NCBI GenBank assembly: GCA_019137255.1
Contig: WPDH01000062.1
Location: 124,001 to 188,000, forward strand
DNA from: Corinectria fuckeliana
Taxonomy: Eukaryota > Ascomycota > Sordariomycetes > Hypocreales > Nectriaceae
DNA length: 64,000 bases
Direction: 5' to 3'
Below are positions 1-10,400 of the stretch, in pieces. The notes beneath the pieces were generated by a model. That model searched no databases, was not told where the DNA came from, and was given only the letters and a program-made list of their open reading frames with translations. How positions within the stretch are numbered: position 1 is the stretch's first letter; each line of letters starts with the position of its first letter. The position numbers and the translations under genes were made by a program.

Positions 1-651
1 TCGCGTCTGTGGTATGCTAGTATCGATCGACAAGTGATTGCCCCTCACAACATGACGTATTCTGCAAAACCACCTAGAGATGGCTCTTTTGCAACACTGG
101 AAGACGCCGTGTCACCCCCCCTTCGAGAGACCCTTATTTGATGAAACAGTGATAGCGACGGGGTCGCTCAGTCTCTGGTCAAATCAACGCTTCAACGCCT
201 CAGCCCGGGTGGGAGGATGCCGAGGGATTTGGCTCAGCGCGTGGCGGAGGCATGTCCAATCGCCGGTGACGCTTAACGTCATGCGCCGCCGCCGTTCAAA
301 AGCGTCTCCAGCTAGAGAGAAAGGCAATCAGCCAGTAGCTCATGTCTTGCGTATCCGAGACGAGGTCTTTGGGGATGACGCTGCGCAGTAGATCATGCTT
401 GAGTGTTTGGTCTCTTGTACCTCAGTAATCAATGATAAGTTAGTATTGACGGGGAAACAAACGTGCAAAGCAAAACGAACTGTACAAGTGGAACAGAGGG
501 TGATACGATTCCATTCTAGTGCATAAACCTGGCCGGGAGCTAATCCTGGGTACCTTGTGTTCCTCACATTTCCCCATTCTGGCTGCTTGCCACCTGTCAC
601 TTGCCTCTCTTCTTCTCTGCGGATCTCTTTTCCTCTCCGGGCCCTCGCCGG
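1..651. other. 5' flank of the metallothionein gene, no gene seen
   Basis: No reading frame here has a recognisable domain or coding-like composition. The last 60 bases before the TATA box are pyrimidine-rich, as is common just upstream of transcription starts in filamentous fungi. The stretch is best read as the promoter side of the metallothionein gene plus intergenic DNA. Confidence 0.5.
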
Positions 652-658
652 TATAAAA
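652..658 (+). promoter_or_regulatory. TATA box of the metallothionein gene
   Basis: A perfect TATAAAA lies about 130 bases upstream of the metallothionein ATG, preceded by a CT-rich tract. The sequence between it and the ATG is A/C-rich with no ATG, which fits a 5' untranslated leader of roughly 100 bases. The position suggests a strong inducible promoter. I did not identify a metal-response element with confidence. Confidence 0.55.
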
Positions 659-788
659 CTCCACACGTCCCCAAGCCACGCTATTCCACTTACTTCTTCC
701 ACCTCTCATCAACACAAGCCTCCACACAACTCCAAAAAAACCAAACACCTACGCCAACCTTCAACAACCCCATTCAAAAACTATCATC

Positions 789-976
789 ATGAGCGGCTGT
801 GGATGTGCTAGCTCTGGCTCCTGCGGTTGCGGCTCTGGCTGCACTTGCGCCGGCTGCCCGGTAAGTCATGGCTTCCCTTCCCCTTGCTACTGCATCCAAG
901 CCAGGTCTGGCCTGGTTTGGTTGTATAGAGAATGGTGCATCGCAGACGCTAACGGCCGCCAATCAAGCACAAATAA
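789..976 (+). CDS. copper-type metallothionein, 26 residues, one intron
   Basis: This is a small cysteine-rich metal-binding protein, expected to buffer copper or other thiophilic metals in the cytosol. Exon 1 (789-860) encodes 24 residues. A GTAAGT donor starts at 861, and the proposed acceptor ends at 967 after a CTAAC branch site, leaving a nine-base exon 2 (two codons, His-Lys, then TAA). The seven cysteines fall at residues 4, 6, 12, 14, 18, 20 and 23, which is, as I recall it, the spacing and total length of the Neurospora crassa copper metallothionein. That gene also carries one short intron. The rest is almost entirely Gly, Ser and Ala, with no signal peptide. The acceptor choice rests on branch-site placement and on the family's C-terminal Lys; an earlier AG at 945 would give a longer, non-family tail. 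The identity is sound, the exon 2 boundary somewhat less so. Confidence 0.88.
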
Positions 977-1341
977 GCTCCTTGACACCATGGACGATGA
1001 GGTCCTTGATGGCCTCAAGAATCGCCAGTCATGGGGATGGCGCAGGCAACATTGATGTCTACTAGGGAGAGCCGGGCAAACGCTTGGTTCCACTCGTCTT
1101 CTATCGGTACTGTGGGATATCCGGGGATTCGCTAGAATGACAGCACTCTTGTCCTGCTGAATCTAACAGGTGTTGCGCCAATAACCTCTTGCATGCTTTG
1201 TGTAATTCCACGATGTGACTCTAATGTTCCATGTCTTTTCTGTTGCATACATGCATCCCACCTCCCATAACATCACATTGACTACTACGTCTTGTGGCCT
1301 TGTCTCAGACACAATACTTCCGACTTCTACGATACATAGAA
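977..1341. other. intergenic, between convergent genes
   Basis: This 365-base spacer separates the 3' ends of the metallothionein (plus strand) and the membrane protein gene (minus strand). It should hold both 3' untranslated regions. I see no further gene. Confidence 0.5.
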
Positions 1342-2176
1342 CTACCATCCTCGCCGATCTGGTGTAGCAGGGAAGAAGGCCAGGACAGGACTCAGCCCCG
1401 GGACATACCAATTCTCCCTCACCCGCAGATCTTCAACTATACCCTCTTGCGTATCGCTGTACTTCTCCTCATCACTTCCCTCCATCCCATCAACCGTATC
1501 TACAGCAGTCCACTTCCTCTCGTGGCTTCTACCCCGGTGATATGCCTCCAACATGGCCTCCTGCAGCAGCCTCCCAGCATATAACATCGCAGTCAGAACC
1601 GATACGGCGCAACTCGCCCGAGCGACGTGGCAGTAGCCCCGTGTGTCATCCCAGCTGTCTGCACACCCGTGCGTTATGTACCAGGGGTGCGCACTGGTAT
1701 GGTCCGCATCGGTAAAGTCGCCCGACGTCTGGCCAGCGAGGCTGGCGATCCAGAGGAACGCGAGGAGAATGTCGTAGAGGACGTTGACGTAGCGGGGGAG
1801 GTAGTCGAGATGGGTCATGGCGGCTCGGGCGAGGAAGATGATGAAGCCGAGGATCGCGATGGCAAGGTTTGAGTCGGTCAGCCTAGATATCCAAGGTTAG
1901 CTACCACGTGAAGATGCGAATCTCCTTCTAGCCTACTAGACTACTATCTTACCTCTGTGACCAGATTAGCGGGATCTCGGGTGGCTCGCGGTTGTTGGCG
2001 TAGAAGTAGATGCGCTGCCTAGGGTTCGAGTTCCATCCCTCGACGCCCCCGTTCGCCCACAGCCTGGACCTGAAGCGATCTGGATACGCGAGGCCGAAGA
2101 GGACGACGGTGGCTGTGGCGAGGACCAGCTCGAGGCCCAGCAGGGTGAGGGATAGCTTCGTTGGCCGGGCCATCAT
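1342..2176 (-). CDS. four-helix membrane protein, MARVEL-like, 254 residues
   Basis: The protein has two exons: 2176-1953, then 1882-1342. The 70-base intron (1952-1883) has a GTAAGA donor and a CTAG acceptor, and splicing keeps the frame, joining at a split Arg codon. Four hydrophobic segments are visible: residues about 7-28, a second just after the intron (LAIAILGFIIF), a third (VLYDILLAFLWIASL) and a fourth (ARASCAVSVLTAMLYAGRL). Two cysteines flank a WDDTRGY segment between helices 3 and 4. The C-terminal tail of about 80 residues is polar and acidic. This layout resembles fungal MARVEL-type four-span proteins associated with membrane domains or trafficking, but the assignment is by architecture only. 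The 3' end (FFPATPDRRGW) could change if an unseen intron exists. Confidence 0.65.
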
Positions 2177-3586
2177 CAGACGCGGGTGGGTGTTTCTTCT
2201 CGATCAGCGGCGAGATGAGTATGCGGCGGCATGACTGCGGTGCGCTGGGTGCGCTTTATTTCTATTTTACTTGGATTCCTTCGTGTAAAGACTGCCGTGC
2301 ATAGGCTATGTGAATCTGGCGAGGTCTGACAGGTGAAACTTGCTCATTCTGCCGCACAGGGGGCTGCTTTGCGGGTACCCGCTGGTGCATGGCAGACGAG
2401 CAACTACGTCGAGCCGACGGAAAGTCGAGGTTTGTAGTGGGAACGGAGTCTACGGGAGGTGACTGGATATTTGTGATGTGCGAGGGCATCACGGTTGAAA
2501 TGGGGGGGGGCGTTCTGTGGCGATGATGGTGGGTGGGGAGGCGTGGGACAACAACGATGCCGTGGAGGCGTACTGAGACGGAAACTTGTCTTGGACAGAG
2601 GGCTTCACCGATCCATGTATAAACGCCCCGGAAAAGGAGTAGGAGCTTTTCTAGATGAAAGTGTCTGTCGAGGAGCTCTGTTCGCATGGAAGACTCGTAT
2701 ATGAGAGCGGAACAACTACCCGCTCTGTACTCGCCATATAGACGAAAACCCTCCAAAGTCTCTGCGAAATCGCGAGCTTCTCGACATATGTATTAGATAC
2801 CTAGGCTTTGTGCCGATGGTATGGCATCCCTTCTGATACACCTATGCCGGACGGAGACAACAATTTGGCCTTTCTGGGGGTCCTAATAGAAGCGACTTCA
2901 TAATACGGCTGCGAAGCCCTTGCACGAAAAGAAAAGGGCAATCCATTCTTAGAGCCGATGAAAAATAGACAATCAAATGCTCGCTCATATTCGTCTTCCC
3001 TGCTAAGAGTGATTCCTCAGGCGACATGACTAGCTGTTCAGTGCAACAACTAGAGTCGAAGAACAAAAAGAAGCTGACCACGAGCGAGTGTCTAATGGTC
3101 GATAATTGTTAGAGTCAAAGAAAAGAGACTGGCTAGTTTCTCCTCATACTTTCGGCCTGACTGAGCTGCTGTCTGCCCCAAGCTGTTCAGGTGTGATGGT
3201 TGTTCAACTGTCTACGGCCAGAGACCCACTCTGGTTGGCTTCCCGCCTCAGGCAGGCTCGCTCAACCCAGTTCAGCCTGGATGATGTAACCCTCACCAGC
3301 AGCCAGAGCCAAGCCACGGCCTGTAGTCCTACCCGAACATCAACACCAACACCAACACCGACCAGACAGCCCGTCGCCTGGCCTTGCTTACCCAAAACGC
3401 CCCGCGTGTATTCTTTTCGTCTTTTGCAGCATTTCTTCTCTTTTATGCTTCTTTTCTTATCGCGGATGCAATGAGATAGTCTTGCCCGTCCGACCCAACC
3501 GACCCGCCCGTTTCCGGTCGACCTCAACCTCGCCCTCGCCCTCGGGCAGCACGCGACGCTTCTGTCGCAAGCCAACACCTCCGACA
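2177..3586. other. divergent intergenic region with promoter-like elements
   Basis: This 1.4 kb separates the divergently transcribed membrane protein and RING-CH genes. A TATAAA at 2618-2623 (plus strand) is a possible core promoter element but lies far from either start. The last 300 bases before the RING-CH gene are rich in CA and CT repeats, consistent with an untranslated leader. A minus-strand frame of 164 codons at 2262-2756 has no domain or coding character and is not called. Confidence 0.45.
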
Positions 3587-5154
3587 ATGGCACCCACGTC
3601 CGTCGATTCCTCCTCCCTCGCTGCCGCCCCCCGGGTTACAGACGCACCGCGCCGATGCTTCATCTGCCTCACTGATGAGGACCCCTCCGACCCGCCGTCG
3701 TCATGGGTCGACCCGTGTCCCTGCACGCTCGAGGCGCACCAAGACTGCATGCTCTCGTGGGTGACCGACTGCGAGCGCTCCAACAAGCCTCTCGTGTGCC
3801 CCGTGTGCAAGTCCAAGATCCGCCTCGAGGGCCCTTGGGACCCCGTGGTTGCCCTGACCGATCTCGTCTCCTCCAAGTTTACCCGCGCGAGCCCCTTCGT
3901 GCTGCTGACGTCGGCGACAATGGGCGTCCAATTCAGCTTGCAGATGTACGGCGCTTGCGCCATGTGGGCCTTTGCCGGCCGGGAGTCGCTGGTGCAGTTT
4001 ATGCTAGGCCCGGAACTCAATGTGGGCGGGCAGCATTCGAGAGTCATGAGGATGGCGAGCGAAAGACTGGGCAATGCACTCATTCTGATGAACGTGGGCC
4101 CAGCCTTGCTGCTAGGGCAATTGACTCCTTGGTTGGGTAACAAGATCTTTCTCCCCACTGCTTCCTTGGTATGACCACCATCCTCGACAGGCCGTTGGAA
4201 GAGCTTCGACTAACAACATTTGATATGCAGTATGGCGTCTACCGTGTCATGCACGATGACAACTTCCTAGCCTGGCCTCCCTCGCCCCAGCTGGCCATGA
4301 CCCTCTTCCCTTACCTCCGCTCGGCATACATCAACTTCTGGCGGGAGTTTGTATTCCCCTACGAGGTGAAACTTAACCGACAAATCATGGGACTGCCCGC
4401 GTTGGAGCCTCGGCAGAACGAGGAGCCGGTGAACAACCCGCGGGCTGCTCAGCGTAACGAGCATGGCGGAGTTTTGGGATTCCTGAACAACCTCTTGGAC
4501 GCCCTCGAGCCCGAGGACGAGGACGAGGGCGGCGATGGTGCTATCGGGCCTCTGAGAATTGCTCATGAAGAGGGCGAGAATGCGGATGGGGACATGGTTG
4601 TTAATCTCGTCATCGACGAGGTTGTGGAAATAGACATTGGTGAGGAGGATCTTAACGACGTTACCGACGGTGAAGAAGAGGACAACCAAGAGGATCGAAA
4701 TCGACCAGCAGGCCAGCCAGCGGCGCCAGGAGCAGAGCGAGAACCGGGTGCCGCACCAGGCGCCGCGCCGGCCGACGTACCGGCAGAACATGGTGAGCAC
4801 GAAGCTCCACAAGCGCCTCCGGCCCGCCGTCCTGGCCTCGGCAGCATTCTCTCCGGGGTGTCCAACGCCATAGTCAGCGCCCTGATCCTGCCGGGCATCT
4901 CGTATGCAATGGGCGAGCTGCTCCGGCTGGCACTGCCCAAGACGTGGACCACGATGCCTAGGAATCCGTGGTTCCGCACGGCTGGGATCATGCGGCCCGG
5001 CCTGTTGCAACAGCAGTGGGGACGAAGCTTGGTTGGCGGGTGTCTGTGGGTGGTGATGAAGGACGTGGTGCGGCTGTATACCAAGTACCGCAAGGTGGCG
5101 GCGATGAGGAAGCGGAGGGTCAAGAACGTCGAGCGGCATCGAAGGGGGAAGTGA
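3587..5154 (+). CDS. RING-CH (MARCH-type) membrane E3 ubiquitin ligase, 501 residues
   Basis: This is a predicted membrane-anchored ubiquitin ligase. The N-terminus holds a complete C4HC3 RING-CH finger with ligands Cys24, Cys27, Cys44, Cys46, His51, Cys54, Cys71 and Cys74. Hydrophobic segments follow at about 107-131 and 165-185, then a long acidic, Ala/Pro-rich linker (about 275-390), then two more hydrophobic segments (about 398-424 and 464-480) and a basic C-terminus. A RING-CH finger followed by several helices is the arrangement of MARCH5-like ligases of mitochondria or ER; the location here is inferred. Exon 1 is 3587-4168 and exon 2 is 4231-5154. The 62-base intron has GTATGA, a GACTAAC branch site and CAG, and keeps phase 0. 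The start is the first ATG in frame (GACAATGG context); the open frame extends upstream but without an ATG. The full-length C-terminal half shows no damage. Confidence 0.88.
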
Positions 5155-5601
5155 GGTCGACGCAAGGGAACAAAGGAAAGGAAGAAGGAAGGAAGGACAG
5201 GAGCTATGAAGATGTTGGAAGCTTGCTTTGGTTTACTCAGCTGGCGCAGCATTAGACGGAGTTTTACGGCCTGGCACGGGGTACGAGGACCAACGAGACG
5301 ACACAGGTTCAACTATTCAACTAGAGCTACATTACGCGGACGGGCAGGTGTCAGCGAATGATGAATATAATAAATCCACTCCTTTCAAGCTGGTTTGTTG
5401 TACTTAGAGTATCTGCTCCCTCCCCCACATTTGTTCCATTGCCCGCGAATCTGCCCCACCTGGAATCTTCCAGCCTGAACCCAACGACAAGGCAAGAACA
5501 GTTCGTCCCCGTCCCACTATCTAAATCTAGGTACCTAATTCTCACCCGTCTCCGTCCTCCCCCACCGAACCTCCGTCCACCAAAGTATCCTTCCTCTAGC
5601 C
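5155..5601. other. intergenic, 3' end of RING-CH gene and promoter of SGT2
   Basis: The two same-strand genes are separated by about 450 bases. The first part is purine-rich (GGAA repeats) and probably 3' untranslated. The part nearer SGT2 is CT- and CA-rich and probably its promoter and leader. No gene is seen. Confidence 0.5.
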
Positions 5602-6971
5602 ATGGTAAGTCCCCTACGAGTCTCTCTCTCTCTCTCCTGTTTCTCTCTGTCTCAAAAGTGTGAACCGGATTGTGCACATAACCTATCCGTTTCCCGGGGG
5701 GCCGGCACCGATCAGCTAGCTAATCCATCATAAAAAACAACACAGGCGTCCTCCTCCCAATCCTCCAAGCAGCGCCTCGCGCTCGCCATCTGCGACTTCC
5801 TCGCCACCTCGTCCGCCGACGGAACCCTGACCGCCGACGACAAGGACTCCATCGACGTCGCTATCAACTGCATCGCCGAGTCCTTCAAGGTCGACCCCGC
5901 CGACAAGCCCGCCGTGCAGACCGCCCTGGGCTCCCAGAACCTGCTGCAGATATACTCTGTCTACGAGAAGCTCAAGTCGTCCGGCCCCTCCTCCGCTACC
6001 TCATCCTCCGCTGCCTCATCCTCCACTGCCGCTGCCGCTACCTCTGCCGCTACCTCTGCCGCCGACAAGCCCGTCTCCGAAGAAGCCAAGAGGGAGGCCG
6101 ACGCCCTCAAGAGCAAGGGCAACGCCGCCATGGCCCAGAAGGACTACGCCTCCGCCATCAGCCTCTACACTCAGGCCCTCGACCTCAACCCCGCCAACGC
6201 CGTCTTCCTCTCCAATCGCGCCGCCGCCCATTCCGCTGCTAGGGACCACGTTTCAGCCAAGGCGGACGCTGAGGCCGCCGTCGCCATCGACCCCAATTAC
6301 ACCAAGGCGTGGTCCCGGCTCGGCCTCGCCCGCTTCGCTCTCAATGACACCCGCGGCGCCATGGAAGCCTACGCCCGGGGCATCGAGTACGAGGGCCATG
6401 GCGGCTCCGACGCCATGAAGAAGGGCTACGAGACCGCCAAGCGCCGCGTCGAAGAGCTGGGAGACGAGGAGGCCCTGCCCCGCTCTTCCCCCGGCGTCAA
6501 CGTCAACGTCGGCGCCAACGCCGGTGCCGGTGCCGGTGGCGCCGCCGGAGGCATGCCCGACTTCAGCAGTTTCGCATCTATGCTCGGCGGCGCGGGCGGC
6601 CAGGGTGGTGGCATGCCTGACCTGGGCGCCATCATGAACAACCCCATGTTCGCCAGCATGGCCCAAAACCTTATGAGCAACCCGGATATGATGAGCAATC
6701 TGATGAGCAACCCCCGCCTGCGCGAGATGGCCGACAGCTTCTCCAGTGGCGGCGGCATCCCCGACCTCAACAGCCTCATGTCCGACCCCAACATCGCCGA
6801 CATGTAAGTTCCCCATCTTCCCACTCTCGGTTGTTCTCCCCAACACGTCCCACTCACACAAAACTTCCCAGGGCCCGAAACATGATGGGAGGCTCTCCTG
6901 GCGCACCCGGAGCCCCTGGCAGCCCCGGAGCCCCTGGCGGTGCTGGTGGTACTGGTGGTACTGGACAGTAG
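5602..6971 (+). CDS. SGT2: SGT2, small glutamine-rich TPR co-chaperone of the GET pathway, 386 residues
   Basis: SGT2 receives tail-anchored membrane proteins after synthesis and passes them to Get3 through Get4/Get5, while its TPR repeats contact heat-shock chaperones in the cytosol. Domains in order: an N-terminal dimerisation/Get5-binding region (about 1-75), a Ser/Ala-rich linker (about 82-105), three TPR motifs (about 115-227, starting near ALKSKGNAAMAQKDY), and a Met/Asn-rich substrate-binding region (repeats such as MSNPDMMSNLMSNP). A short final exon encodes Gly-x-Pro collagen-like repeats ending in Gln. Exons are 5602-5604, 5746-6803 and 6872-6971, with introns of 141 and 68 bases. 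Exon 1 contains only the ATG; the next codon comes from exon 2. Total length divides exactly by three. The C-terminal Gln content is lower than in yeast, with Met and Gly taking its place. Confidence 0.93.
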
Positions 6972-7425
6972 AGGCACCCAACGTCAGAATGTGTAGAGAC
7001 TACCATCATGACTGTGCAGCGATTGGATCCAGGAGGCAACGCGACACAACGTATTTATAAATGGGATAACGCAGCAAGTGTGCATGTCCGGGTTTCTTTT
7101 AATATAAACTTCAAAAGCTCGCCTTGATCCGCCTTGATCCGCCTCCACAGCTCCATCCATCCATGCCGTGCCGCCTAATAGTCATTGTACAGGTCCGGTA
7201 ACCATCATCAGTATCATCGTGAAGTAAGCCATCGACGCACCCTTTTATCTAGCCATGATATTGAGCCATAACACCATGAAACACCATTAACCCTTTTCAC
7301 TCTGTAGAAAATCCTCCCCTCCTGTATTGTCATGATGACCGGACCGCCCCATGTGTTCTTCATGGTTGCCTAAGGTAAATGAAAATCGTGTCATAACGCC
7401 CTGTTGCTTCAAAATGGAATAAGTC
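6972..7425. other. intergenic, between convergent genes
   Basis: The 3' ends of SGT2 (plus) and the ABC transporter (minus) face each other here. A tandem GCCTTGATCC appears twice near 7121-7140, and CCATCCATCCATGC follows, but neither is a recognisable element. The stretch should hold both 3' untranslated regions. No gene is seen. Confidence 0.5.
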
Positions 7426-10400
7426 TTAAGTCGAGTTGATGGGTGTTGAGCTGCCTCGATTGTTTCCTCGACCCCGTCGCCCACGGTACCAAGACCCTCG
7501 TCCCCGCTTGCTGCCCCTACTTGCACGACGTGGGTGTTGGCCCCCAGATTCGGCGATATTCGAAGGGCGTTCGTTTTCGTTGCTCGCAGCAACGCCCTTG
7601 CAATGACTGTCAGGTCGTGTTTCCGACCTCTGTTTGCCATTGCCAGGACTCCCTGCGTTGATTGGGAGGGGCTTTGCGCTAATGCTCCGGAGAGAAGGCT
7701 GGTGCTTGCGGGACGCGGCTTCATCTGGGAGTGAAGAGTCCACGGCAGGTTGGACATGGCTCAAGCCATCACCGGTCATTGAAGAGACTGGCTGTAAACG
7801 AGCGGAGACTTGTTGAAGCTCGTTGAGTCTTGGGATCTGAGAGCGGGCATTGACGATAGGTTTCATTGAAGGAGCTGAAACGTGACGATAGGCCTGGACA
7901 AGGTTAGAATAGACCAAAGCAAGGACCCCTAGTTGCAGTTACCAGGATTGTTGGCTCTTCCGAGACTTCTGGAAGAGCTACCTCCGCAGCTGTCTCATTC
8001 GAGTCTTGAGAAGGCTCGCTCTTAGATTGCACCCGTCGAGAGTAGCAAGGGTGCTTTAGCTCGGTAGTTTTCAGTTGGGAAACATGATCCTTGGTTATTC
8101 TGGTCTTAGACGACTCCTAAGCGTCGCTGACCTCATCTTCGATAGTCAATGAATGGCTCGCATGCACGCCTTGACGCCACATACCGTTCGCTGTCCCACT
8201 CCCTCCTTCGCCGTCCCGGTGGCTGCTCTGAAGAGCACGGTCAACTGCCGCTGTGAATGCCTTTTGCCTCTCTCCTTTGTTGAGACTCGTCACCACCGAT
8301 CTCGCGCCATCGTTCCTGTCACCGGTTTGGGCTAGTGTGGCGGATTCGATATTCTTTGCCTGTGGCACTGCTGCCTCTTCGTCCACCTCGTCTGACCATC
8401 GACGGCTTGCTTTTGGGTTAGCCATGACCTTTGTTGTCTTTTTACCGACAGACTCCTCCGAGCGCTTCGGATCTTCCTTGTCTGACCCCAGTCTGATCTC
8501 GCCTAGCACGCGCGGTGTGAACGTCGGGGCAACGGGATTCAAACGGGATGCCTGCAACCAGAGGTTAGAGTCGCCAAAGATTAGTTTTCTTTGGCAGATT
8601 CTACCTCTTGGGTGCGAATCGGCGTTGATGCCACTGCTTGTTCACTGTCCTGCTGCTGGGAAGAATCCTCCTGGTCCTTCGCCGCTGGCGTCGGCTTCAC
8701 CTTGGAAAGCTCAGTCCTAGTCTGCTCTGAGGATAAGTCATTAACGAATCCTGCCTGACCGACTGACGCTCCCGTGGGTTTGTCATCATCGTCAGCTCGA
8801 ATGAACACCTGCTTCGACCATAGGTCGGCGTATCTCCCCCCAGAAACAATCAGCTCGTTGTGGTTGCCTTGCTGAAGAATCTCGCCATTCTCTACTACGA
8901 TGATTCGGTCTGCGTTCATGATGGTCGATAGTCGATGCCTGTCTTTGTAAGCTTCTGGCTGAGTGGCGGGGCTCGTAATGGCAACTTACGCAACAATGAA
9001 GGTGGTCCGCCCTTGACACAGCCTCTTGAAGGACACCTGGATCTGTTGCTCGGTGTCCGTATCAACCGAGCTAGTGGCTTCGTCCAACAAGACAATGTCC
9101 GGTTTCTTGAGCATTGCTCGAGCAATCGCGATACGTTGCAGTTCGCCACCAGAAAGTTTACTATGGAGGTCAGTATGTAATTTTTTCGGAAGCATGCCGG
9201 ACAAATACTCACACACCACGCTCCCCAACTCGAGTCTTATAACCTACATGGCGTTAGATCCACGCTAATTGAGAAGCCGGAGGGGGGGAGTTACTTACCG
9301 TGGGTGAAGCCTTTGATCTTATCGTGAATACAGGCTGCTTTACACGCTTCAAACACGTCATCGTCGCTCGCAGTGATCCTCCCGTATCGCACGTTGTTCA
9401 TGATTGTGTCATCAAACAAGATCGGACTTTGTGGAACAACTCCGATTCGGTCACGTAGACTGCACGAGGTCAGTGGCAGTTAGAGTAAGATTGCGTGTAC
9501 GTGGCATACCTGAAAAGGTCGACATCTCGAATGTCCTGCCCGTCGATACGAATAGAACCCTCGGCAACATCGTAGAAACGATCCAGAAGCTTGATAAGGG
9601 TCGATTTTCCTGCTCCGGTCGCTCCCACAAAGGCAACCGTTTGGCCAGCGGGGACATGGAAGCTGACGTTCTTGATGATGCCCTTCTGCTTATCATAGCT
9701 GAAGCTGACGTTGTCAAAATCGACTTCGCCCGCAACAAACTTGAGCGGTCGTGCCCCTTTCTGGTTCTCGACTGATGGTTTGGTGCGCATGATGTCCAAC
9801 AACCGTTCAGCATCGATGAAATCATCGCTAACGTTCTTCCCTAGCTTCGCAAAAAATTGGAGGGGGGATGTCAACTGGGCCCAGTACATCAACAGCATTG
9901 CAAATTGACCAGATGTGGCATGCCCAGTCCGGATGCGATAGACGGCTAGGAATGCACTTGCCAGTAGACCTGAGGTAAGGACAAGAGTTTGAAAGCCAAT
10001 CGAGACGTACCATCCCAGCACGTATTGTTGCTCTCTAAGCCAGCGGTTGGTAACGGCATTGGCGTGTCGGTTGTCCTCGTAGCCGATCTGATTGAATGCA
10101 CTGACAGTCTGCCATCCGAGGAGCCCAGATTGCCGGACGTAGTGCTCTTCGTACAGGGCGTTGACGCGGTTTCGGCTAGCGGACTTGGAACTTGCCACAA
10201 GTTTGCTAGCAATGAGAAGGAAAAAGATACCCGTTGCAACGGTAATTAACCCTTCGTAGGGCCCGAATGTGATTGACAGATAGACAACAGCCACGCCCAT
10301 GTCGATGAACATCGGAACAGCGTACAGCAGGACATTCTCGACGACATTTGAGACGGCGCTTCCTCCATAAATGGCCATCATCATGTCCGATGAGCTCTTG

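Noticed and set aside
2262..2756. Minus-strand frame of 164 codons between divergent genes
   Set aside because: No recognisable domain, unusual composition, and it overlaps a likely promoter.
4267..5139. Minus-strand frame of 290 codons
   Set aside because: It lies wholly opposite the RING-CH gene, has no domain and a His/Leu/Arg-rich composition typical of the complement of GC-rich coding DNA.
6253..6981. Minus-strand frame of 242 codons
   Set aside because: It is the complement of SGT2 and crosses its intron boundary; its Gly/Val/His repeats mirror SGT2 codons.
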